This document shows, one piece after another, positions 56,957 through 64,000 of a stretch of 64,000 nucleotides of DNA. The position numbers and the translations under genes are program-made. The stretch's first letter is position 1; the number at the start of each line of letters is the position of its first letter. Source of the DNA: Trebonia sp963795335 (GTDB taxonomy: Bacteria > Actinomycetota > Actinomycetes > Streptosporangiales > Streptosporangiaceae); contig CAWCHI010000007.1 of assembly GCA_963795335.1 (NCBI GenBank), positions 422,929 through 486,928 on the forward strand, read 5' to 3'. A model generated the notes under the pieces. It searched no databases, was not told the origin of the DNA, and was given only the letters and a program-made list of their open reading frames with translations.

Positions 56957-58069
56957 GTGCACCGGCTCAGCCGGGCGGACGCGCGGCGGATCGCCGTACG
57001 TGCCCAGCTGCTGTCGGGCCAGCGGCCAGCCGACCTGCTGGCCGTGGTCCGGCAGCTCACCCTCCTGCAGCTGGACCCGGTGAGCGCGGTCGCGCCGAGC
57101 GCCGACCTGGTCGCGTGGTCCCGGCTCGGCCCGGCCTACCGTCCGGCTGACCTGAGCGCGGCCATCGCCGGCCACCGCGTCATCGAGCTGCGGGCCTTCC
57201 TCCGCCCGGCCGAGGACTTCGCCCTCTACCGGGCGGACATGGCGGCGTGGCCGGGGGCCGGCCAGCTGCGGGAGTGGCAGGTCTTCAACCGCGAGTGGGT
57301 CGCGGCCAACGACGCCTGCCGGCGCGATATCCTCAGCCGGCTCGCGGCAGACGGCCCGCTCCAGTCCCGCGAACTGCCCGACACCTGCGCGCGGCCGTGG
57401 CAGTCGACGGGCTGGACCAACAACAAGAACGTCACCCGGCTGCTCGAGTTCATGGTCTCGCGGGGTGAGGTGGCGGTCGCCGGCCGGCGCGGCCGCGAGC
57501 GGCTATGGGACCTGGCCGAGCGGGTCTACCCCGATCATCCGGTCCTCCCGGCCGCGGAGGCGGCCCTCGAGCGCGACCGGCGCCGGCTACGGGCGCTCGG
57601 CCTCGCCCGCTCGACCGGGACCGAGACGCCGGTCGAGCCCGGCCTCGTCGGCCAGGCGGGCGAGCCCGCGGAGGTCGACGGCGTCCGCGGCACGTGGCGG
57701 GTCGACCCGGCCTACCTGGGCGAGGCGCTCGGTGGCCGGTTCGACGGCCGGGCGGCGCTGTTGTCGCCGTTCGACCGGCTGGTGCACGACCGGGCCCGCA
57801 CGCAGGAGATCTTCGAGTTCGACTACCAGCTCGAGATGTACAAGCCGGCCGCGACCCGCCGCTGGGGTTACTACGCCCTGCCGGTCCTGTACGGAGACCG
57901 GCTGGTGGGCAAGCTGGACGCCGCCGCCGACCGCAAGGCCGGGGTGCTCACCGTCCGTGCCGTCCACCAGGACGTGCCGTTCACAGCCGGGATGTCCGCC
58001 GCGGTGGACGGGGAGATCAGCGGCCTCGCGGCCTGGCTGGGCCTCGAACGCCGCGACGCGCCCGGCTGA
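56957..58069 (+). CDS. Winged-helix DNA-binding protein, YcaQ/AlkX-like (HTH_42)
   Basis: This 370-residue protein has the HTH_42 pattern: LSRADARRIAVRAQLLSGQRP at the start, LLQLDPVSAVAPSADLVAWSRLG, REWQVFNREWVAAND, and the C-terminal block LLSPFDRLVHDRARTQEIFEFDYQLEMYKPAATRRWGYYALPVLYGDRLVGK. This C-terminal block belongs to the YcaQ family, whose E. coli member unhooks DNA interstrand crosslinks. Glycosylase activity here is inferred; the QxQ/QxD active-site pair is not clear (LQLDP). The GTG start has GGGGCAGG just upstream. Confidence 0.8.
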   Translation: MHRLSRADARRIAVRAQLLSGQRPADLLAVVRQLTLLQLDPVSAVAPSADLVAWSRLGPAYRPADLSAAIAGHRVIELRAFLRPAEDFALYRADMAAWPGAGQLREWQVFNREWVAANDACRRDILSRLAADGPLQSRELPDTCARPWQSTGWTNNKNVTRLLEFMVSRGEVAVAGRRGRERLWDLAERVYPDHPVLPAAEAALERDRRRLRALGLARSTGTETPVEPGLVGQAGEPAEVDGVRGTWRVDPAYLGEALGGRFDGRAALLSPFDRLVHDRARTQEIFEFDYQLEMYKPAATRRWGYYALPVLYGDRLVGKLDAAADRKAGVLTVRAVHQDVPFTAGMSAAVDGEISGLAAWLGLERRDAPG

Positions 58070-58097
58070 GCGCGCCCCCGCGCTTAGCCGGAGCGCT

Positions 58098-58952
58098 CTA
58101 CCCGGCGGCCAGCAGGTGACAGGCGATGGCGGCGGCGGCCACCACGTTGAGCGAGTCCACCCCGGCGGCGCGGGCGGCCGGGTTCATCGGGATGCGGACC
58201 GACTCGTCGGCCTCGTGCCGCCAACGGGCCGACAGCCCGTCCCCCTCGGTGCCGAGCAGCAGCGCGACCCGTTCCCGGCCGCCGGGGCGCACGGCCTCGC
58301 CGATGGGGACCGCATCGTCGTCCGGGGTGAGCGCGAGGACCCGGAAGCCGGCCGTCTTCAGCTCGTCCAGGCCGTCGTGCCAGGCCTCCATCCGGGCGTA
58401 CGGGATGGCGAAGACCGCGCCCATGGAAACCTTGACCGACCGCCGGTAGAGCGGGTCGGCGCAGCGGGGCGACAGCACCACCGCGTCCACCCCGAGCGCG
58501 GCGGCGCAGCGGAAGATCGCCCCCACGTTGCCGTGATCCACCAGGTCCTCAAGCACCACGACCCGCCGGGCCGGGCCGGCGACATCCCGCACCGGCGGCA
58601 GCGGGCGGCGGGCGAGCGAGGCGAGCGCCCCGCGGTGCACCTGGTAGCCGGTCAGGCTCTCGGCGACCTCGTCCGGGACCACGTACGCGGGCGTGTCGGC
58701 GGGTGCTCCGCGGCCGGCCTGCGCGGGAAGCGCCGCGGCCAGAACGGGCAGGTCGGCCAGGCGCCCGCGGCCGAGCAGGACCGACCGCACCGGGTAGCCC
58801 GCGGCCACGGCACGGGTGATGACCTTGGTGCCCTCCGCGATAAAGAGCCCGTGCGCAGCCTCCAGGTGCATACGCAGGCGGGCATCCGTCAGCCGGGTGT
58901 AGTCCGCCAGCCGCTCGTCGTCGGCGCGGCCGACCTCAATGGCACGTAGCAC
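58098..58952 (-). CDS. SpoU/TrmH-family RNA 2'-O-methyltransferase
   Basis: This is about 284 residues. The N-terminal substrate-binding domain (DARLRMHLEAAHGLFIAEGTKVI) is followed by a SPOUT fold with VVLEDLVDHGNVGAIFRCAAALGVDAVVLS (motif 1), FAIPYARMEAW, LLLGTEGDGLSARW (motif 2) and IPMNPAARAAGVDSLNVVAAAAI (motif 3, IPM-NV). The enzyme adds 2'-O-methyl to rRNA or tRNA; the target nucleotide is not predictable. The GTG at 58952 touches an AGGAGG sequence, so an ATT or other start a few codons later may be used. Confidence 0.9.
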   Translation of the reverse strand: MLRAIEVGRADDERLADYTRLTDARLRMHLEAAHGLFIAEGTKVITRAVAAGYPVRSVLLGRGRLADLPVLAAALPAQAGRGAPADTPAYVVPDEVAESLTGYQVHRGALASLARRPLPPVRDVAGPARRVVVLEDLVDHGNVGAIFRCAAALGVDAVVLSPRCADPLYRRSVKVSMGAVFAIPYARMEAWHDGLDELKTAGFRVLALTPDDDAVPIGEAVRPGGRERVALLLGTEGDGLSARWRHEADESVRIPMNPAARAAGVDSLNVVAAAAIACHLLAAG

Positions 58953-59168
58953 CCTCCTAGTCTCGCCCCGTGGCGGCGGGCACCGTACCGCCGTCTCTGT
59001 ACGCGATCAAACCGTTACATCACGTCACGCGTGTCCTTGTTGCGACTTGTCCGGCGATCCGCAATCCTTGTACACGCCACGACCCCTCCGAGGCATGTGT
59101 CCCTGCGGCCGGCCGCGCTCACCCTGCGCCGGCCGGCATTAACCCAGTGAACGAGGAGTCGTTGCATC
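58953..59168. other. Short divergent intergenic region
   Basis: These 216 bases separate the divergent methyltransferase and AMP-binding-like genes. A GAGGAGTC tract precedes the latter's start. No other signal is evident. Confidence 0.3.
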
Positions 59169-59663
59169 ATGCCGGAAGCACCGCTGATCATCCGGGGCGG
59201 CCAGGCGGTCCTGCCGCTCGAAGTCGAGCGGATCCTGCTCAGCCACCCGGCCGTGGCCGAGGTCGCCGTCATCGGCATCCCCGACCACTTCTGGGACGAG
59301 ATCGTCGCGGCTGCCGTCCGGCTGTCGGCGCCGCTGCCCGCGGCGGCGGTCGAGCTGACGGCCCACTGCCGTGACCGGCTGGTGCCGTACAAGGTTCCGG
59401 TGCGCTGGCTGTTCGGCCGGGCGCTGCCGCGCACCCGGGGCGGCGCCATCTGCCGGGCCACGCTGGCGGCGCAGCTCGCCGTCATGTCCCGGCCCGACGC
59501 GCCGCCGTGGTCGGCGCAGCTGCCCGCGGCCATCAGCGACGGCGCCCGGAGCGGGGCGGCCGCCGCGGCCCGGGCGCCGCGGCCGCGGCCGGCCATCGAA
59601 GACCTCCGGATCCCGCGCCAGTCGCGCTGGTCCGGGGCGCTCGAGGACCTCGACCAGCTCTAG
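59169..59663 (+). CDS. Stand-alone AMP-binding (ANL) C-terminal-domain protein lacking the catalytic Lys
   Basis: This 164-residue protein consists of an ANL-family C-terminal lid domain (about 8-105): VLPLEVERILLSHPAVAEVAVIGIPD, HCRDRLVPYKVPVRWLF and LPRTRGGAICRATL, then a basic Ala/Arg tail. In active enzymes the last motif is P-R-T-x-x-G-K-I-x-R with a catalytic Lys; here that position is Ala (GGAI). No large N-terminal adenylation domain precedes it. It cannot adenylate on its own and may be a regulatory or decayed relic. The ATG has GAGGAG upstream. Confidence 0.75.
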   Translation: MPEAPLIIRGGQAVLPLEVERILLSHPAVAEVAVIGIPDHFWDEIVAAAVRLSAPLPAAAVELTAHCRDRLVPYKVPVRWLFGRALPRTRGGAICRATLAAQLAVMSRPDAPPWSAQLPAAISDGARSGAAAAARAPRPRPAIEDLRIPRQSRWSGALEDLDQL

Positions 59664-59756
59664 GTCCCGGGCGAAAACGCCACGGGGGCATCCGCTGAGG
59701 TTCGGAACCGGCGCTGGCTCCGCGCCTCAGCGGCCCGCGGGCGGGCGGCCGCCCGC

Positions 59757-62673
59757 CTACTGGATGACAATCGTCGGACTCGGCGACGGGCTGGGTGAGC
59801 TGGTCACCTTCGCGGTGACGGTCAGGCTGTAGCTGGCCGTCGCCTTCTGCCCGGCGGTGTCGGTGACGGTGACGGTGACGGTGTAGCGGGCGGTCCTGTT
59901 CACGGTCGGCGCGCCGCTGACCGTGCCGCCCGCGCCCATCGTCAGCCCCGCCGGCAACCCGGTCGCGGTGAAGAGGTCGCTCCCGCTTCCGCCGGAGGCG
60001 GTCACTGTGGCTGAGTAGCGGGCGCCCGCAGTGGCGGGCGGGAGGGTCCCGCCGCCCAGTGTCAGCGCCGGCGCTGTCACGCTCAGCGTGTAGACGGCGG
60101 TCGCGGTCTGGGCCGGCGTGCCGCTGTCGGTCACGGTCACGGTCATGGTCGCGGTGCCGGCCGCGGTTGGGGTCCCGCTGATCGCCCCGGCGGCGCTGAT
60201 CTTCAGGCCCGCCGGGCAGGCCGGCGGCGGTGTACTTGTCGGTCCCGGTGCCGCCGCTGGCGGTGACGGTCGCGGCATAGGCGTGGCCGACCGTGGCGGC
60301 CGCCAGCGTGCCTCCGGTCAGCGTCAGCGCGGGCGCGCTGACGGTCAGGCTGAGGCTGGCGGTGGCTGTGTGCACCGGGGTGGCGCTGTCGCTGGCCGAC
60401 AGCTTGATCGCGGCGGCCCCGGCTTTGGTGGGGGTGCCGCTGATGGTCAGCGTGGCCCCGGCGGCGGTCGAGTTCAGCCCGGCGGGCAGACCCGTCACCG
60501 TCCACTTGTAGCTGCCCTTGCCGCCGGCTGCGGTCGCGGTGGCCGAGTAGGCGGTGCCGATCGTGGCGGTGGCGGCCCCGCTGGTGGTGACGGACAGTCC
60601 GGCGCCGCAGGTGAGCTTGAACGCGGCCGCGTTCGACGTGGCGGCGCCGGGACTGGTGACGACGATCGAGCCCGACCCGCTGGCGCTGTCGCTGGCGGGC
60701 CGGTAACTGGCGGCGGTCACGGCCTGGGTGCCTGCCGTGGCGAAGGTCAGCGTCCGGGTCGGGCCGGTCCCGCCCGGCAGGTTCCAGTGATAGCTGACGG
60801 TGCCGCCGCGGCTGCGGTGACGGTCCCGGTGAAGGTGAAGGTCGGGGCGGCGGCGGTGCACAGGGTGACCGCGTGGGTCGCCGGGGTGACCGCGACCGCC
60901 GCGGTCAGCTTTTGCTTGGCCGGGGCGGTGCACGTCAGCGTGTACGTCGCGGGGCCGAGGCCGCCGAAACGGGCTGGTGACCACGAGGACGGCCTCACCG
61001 CTGGCGGGGTCGCCCGGCGGGGTAATCGTCAGCGGCGTCACCGCCTGCGTGCCCGGCCTTGGTGAAGGTCACGGTGGCCGGGGCGGAGTCCAGCCCGTTC
61101 GACAGCGCCCAGTAGTAGGCGACCGTCGCCGCCTTGGCGCTGGTGATCGAGCCGTGGCGGTGAACGTGGGCGGTGTCGTGCCGCAGGTGGCGTGCCGGCG
61201 TGGACGGCGTGACGGACGCCGCCGGGGTGAACCCGCCCGCGCTGGCCGCGCACAGCAGCTTGTAACTGGCCTGGTTGGATGTCTTGCGCGCCGGGCTGAG
61301 CAGCTGGATCTCCCCCCAGCCGCCCCCGGGCTGGGTGGTCTTGACGACCTCGCCGGTAACCTGCGTGTCCCCGGCGGCGGCGAAGTGGGCCGTCTGCACC
61401 GGCCCCTGCTTGCCCGCCGAGTACACCCACTGGTAGGAGACGGTGCCCGGGGCCGACGCCGTGAGCGTTCCGCTGTAAGGGAAGGCCGACGTGGCGGTGC
61501 ACGCCGAGGCGGTCACCGGCGGCGTCACGGCGGCCTGCGCCTTGAACGTCGGCGTGACACCGCGGCCACCTGGGACGAGCTCTTCAGCTTGGCGTTGTGG
61601 GATCCGGCAGCGTCACCGCGGTGGCGACCGCGGCCACGGCGACCACGGACGCCGCCGCGATCGACGGTCGCGGCCAGCATCCGGCGCCGACGCCTGCGGC
61701 CCGGCCTGCGGCGCCGCCCCGCCGCCGGGCCGAGCCAGGTGGTCGCCTCCGAGGTGCCGCCCGCGCCCGGCTGCCGCCGCAGCAGCAGCAGCGGCAAGCA
61801 GGGCGGCGACGCGCTCGGCGAGGTGGCTGCGGCCGCGTTCCTCCCAGCCCGGGCCCGTAGACGCCGGTCGCCGTCGCCTCGAGCTCGCGCGACGAACGCG
61901 ATCGCGCTCTGCGGCCGGTCCAGCGGGTTCTTGGCCATGCCGCGGGCGATGAGGTTCTGCAGCGGGGGGTCGACCGCGTCCAGCGGCACCGGCGCGGTCT
62001 CGTGCTGCTCGCGCAGTTGCCCGAGCTTGCCGGAGAACGGGGCTTGCGCGGTCAGGCACTCATAGAACACCGCGGTCGCGGCGTAGACGTCGGTCGCCGG
62101 GCTGTTCGGCGCGCCATTCCACTGCTCCGGCGCCATGTACAGCGGCGTCCCCGCGGACGGGCGCTGCTTGCCCGCCTTGATCGCCACGCCGAAATCGGAC
62201 AGCTTGCTGTTGCCCCCGCTGTCGACCAGGACGTTTTCCGGCTTGTAGTCCCGGTGGACGATGCCGAGCGCGTGCGCGGCGGCCAGCCCGAGCAGCGAGC
62301 CCTTGAGCGCCACGAGCGCGGACTCGGCGGTCGTCGGCCCGCGCTCCGTGATCATCTCGTGCAGCGAGACCCCGTCGACCAGTTCCATCACGATCGCGGC
62401 GCCCTGGCCGGGCTCCTCCACGTAGTCGTACAGCTGCACGACCTGCGGAACGTCCAGCGACCCGAGCGTCTGCGCCTCGGTCCGGAATCCCCACAGAAAG
62501 ACGGGGTCACGGACCAGTCGAGGGCTGAGGTACTTGATCGCCACCCGCTGGCCGGTCGCCTCGCTGACCGCGGCCACGACCCGGCCGGATGCTCCCGGGC
62601 CGACCAGCCGCTCCTCGGCGTACCCGGGTACCGTCCAGCCTTCGGCGTAGCTCGGAACCGTCCACGCACTCAT
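59757..62673 (-). CDS. Receptor Ser/Thr kinase with extracellular Ig-like (He_PIG) repeats (about ten frame breaks)
   Basis: The kinase domain (62673 to about 61890) is intact: VGPGASGRVVAAVSEATGQRVAIKYL, GIVHRDYKPENVLVD, LSDFGVAIKAG and GTPLYMAPEQW. Breaks near 61889, 61853, 61797, 61664 and 61606 must be bridged to follow the juxtamembrane GPGWEERGRSHLAERVAALL and the membrane helix SIAAASVVAVAAVATAVTL. The outside part has Ser/Thr-rich Ig-like modules, the last three with LPAGLxxxxxGTxSGTPT signatures of He_PIG domains, ending SPSPSPSPTIVIQ. It is translationally coupled to the FHA gene. The whole would be near 970 residues. Confidence 0.72.
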
Positions 62674-63823
62674 GGGCGAACTCCTTGGTAGGCCAGGTAC
62701 TGCATGCTGCGGTGGCCGATGCCGATCCGGGTGCCCGGCTCATGAACGATCGGCTCGAAGGGCGCGAGCGTGCGCTCCCCGCCCGGCGCCTGGAGGACCG
62801 ATCCGTTCGCCGACCCGAGGTCGCTGACCTCCACCTGCCAGCCGACCAGGGTGATCCGCAGGTGCAGCCGGGAGACGGTGCCGCCGGGGTCGGAGATGCG
62901 CAACGGCTGGCGCGCCCCGCCATCACGTCGAAGTCGAGCACCGGCTCCCGCCCGAGCACGTAGTCGCCGTCGAGCGTGAGCCGGGTGCCGTCATCGAAGC
63001 ACGAGGACGCCAAGGGGCGGACGCGGGCGCCGCACGAGGCTACGGGCCGCTGGCCCAGGGCGCGCCCCGCACTGCCGGCAAGCTCGCGCGTCCGGGCCGT
63101 TGAAGTGGTCGCTGCCGCATACCACCCCGTCGACCAGGACCGGCCGGGAGACGTGGCCGGCGTCATCGGCGGGCGAGGCCGCAGCGGGCAATACCGTCGC
63201 GGCCGCCGTGCCCGCGACCACGGCGGGGGGCCGTCCGTCCGTGGCCGCCCGCGGCGCGGCCCGGGCGGTCGTGTCTGCGGCATCCGGCCCGGCCGGGGGC
63301 CAGGTGACCGGACCGGGCGCCTCCGCGGCGGCCACCCCGGACGGCCCCGGACGCCCGGGGCCGGGAACGATCGTCACCGCCAGGCCGCCGCCGGGCACCA
63401 CCCCCTGGCCGAGCCAGCACCGCGGGTCGGGGGCGCCCGGCTCGCCCGCGAGCAGGTCAGGCCGACCGCCGGGCCGGTGAACAGCCTGGCTCACCGGGAG
63501 CACCGAGTCGCCGGCGGTGAGCGTGACTTCGGCCGCGCCGTCGACGCGGACGGTGGCCACCGCGCGCGCCGTGGACCAGCACGGCCATGCCGCCGTCGGC
63601 GGTGATCCCGGCGCACGCCCACGCCGGCTGGCCGGCGCAGCCGAGCGCGGCCCGGGTGGCCGCGCGCACCAGCTCGCTTGCCGTCGCCCGGCCGCCGCCG
63701 CGACCTCGGCCAGCACGCCGAGCAAGGGTCGCGGGCCAGTGCCCGTCGGTCACCGCGACCAGCTCGCCGTGAGCGGGCGATCAGGCCCGGGCCGGGGAGC
63801 GGGACGCAGCTGGTGATCTTCAT
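62670..63823 (-). CDS. FHA-domain protein coupled to the receptor kinase (frame breaks)
   Basis: The start MKITSCVPLPGPGLIA and the N-terminal region (AWACAGITADGGMAVLVHG, ATVRVDGAAEVTLTAGDSVL) are of the type found in actinobacterial FHA proteins. A Pro/Ala linker and a partial zinc-ribbon (VVCGSDHFNG, CRQCGA) follow. The C-terminal FHA domain has YVLGREP, TVSRLHLRIT and VSDLGSANGSVL, the phosphothreonine-binding GR, SRxH and NG motifs. Breaks occur near 63770, 63680, 63570 and 62920. The stop overlaps the kinase ATG (ATGA), so it is a likely substrate or adaptor of that kinase. Confidence 0.7.
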
Positions 63824-63830
63824 CCGGGCG

Positions 63831-64000
63831 TCACGACGGGCAGTCGTAAGGGAAGGTAATGCTGGCCTCGGCCTGGTCGGGCGTGAGCAGCGAAGGTTGG
63901 CGACGGCCGAGCCTGTTGCCCTTGCCGTGGAACGCCCACTTCAGTGTCACCTGGACCGTGTTATTTCCGCTGGCGCCCGCCGCCTGCAGTACCTGCCGGG
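63831..64000 (-). CDS. 3' end of an unidentified gene (partial)
   Basis: An open frame enters from the window edge and ends at the TGA at 63831-63833, seven bases before the FHA start. It reads QVLQAAGASGNNTVQVTLKW, AFHGKGNRLGRRQPSLLTPD, QAEASITFPYDCPS. I do not recognise the family. The strand-rich composition and operon position suggest a companion of the FHA/kinase pair. Confidence 0.5.
   Translation of the reverse strand, partial: RQVLQAAGASGNNTVQVTLKWAFHGKGNRLGRRQPSLLTPDQAEASITFPYDCPS

Overview
The window is GC-rich, densely packed DNA from an actinomycete. The evidence is lineage-typical content: an ANTAR regulator, a TcpE-type conjugation-like operon, the ispH / lipid-droplet-associated protein / xseA-xseB cluster, PknB-like kinases, DUF1707 and DUF4262 proteins, a YcaQ-like winged-helix protein, a class I fumarase, and frequent GTG and TTG starts with 4-base start/stop overlaps. 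Family or genus cannot be fixed from this sequence alone.

Layout. 0-10.5 kb: an ANTAR gene converging on a six-gene minus-strand operon that resembles the Tcp/Tn916 type IV secretion apparatus (TcpD-like, a TcpE fused to a MinD-like NTPase, a VirB4-like ATPase, a VirB6/TcpH-like membrane protein, a TcpC/VirB8-like bitopic protein, and a transglycosylase-NlpC/P60 hydrolase). No relaxase, coupling protein or integrase is visible. 10.5-13.6 kb: a gene-poor kilobase, a C-terminal fragment of mraY, and a secreted GH25 muramidase. 13.7-20.2 kb: a PucR regulator divergent from a coupled catabolic operon (APC permease, two SDR dehydrogenases, ureohydrolase, NodB-fold amidohydrolase). 20.2-22.6 kb: an ABC exporter. 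22.6-24.4 kb: gene remnants around an RHH/Doc toxin-antitoxin pair. 24.4-32.1 kb: housekeeping genes (ychF, rmuC, ispH, lipid-droplet protein, xseA, xseB, FrnE-like DsbA, glpX). 32.2-36.5 kb: two double-hotdog proteins and a pair of family III CoA-transferases. 36.5-45.4 kb: DUF1707, a glutamine-synthetase-like ligase, an MFS transporter, a MarR regulator, fumarase and a Ser/Thr kinase. 45.4-49.9 kb: three paralogous lytic transglycosylases with CRP-type palindromes nearby, then purine nucleoside phosphorylase. 50-59.7 kb: a membrane protein, a short sedolisin, an orphan Mod-type methyltransferase, a CAP protein and several small proteins. 59.7-64 kb: an FHA protein coupled to a receptor kinase with Ig-like repeats outside the membrane, plus the end of one more gene.

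A window-wide oddity governs how the genes must be read. More than 20 reading frames are broken, and nearly every break is repaired by removing one base; only about five need a base added. This looks like insertion-dominated sequencing or consensus error, not gene decay, so most broken genes are annotated here as single full-length genes with the break positions stated. The exception is 22.6-24.4 kb, where whole N- or C-terminal halves are missing and decay is genuine.
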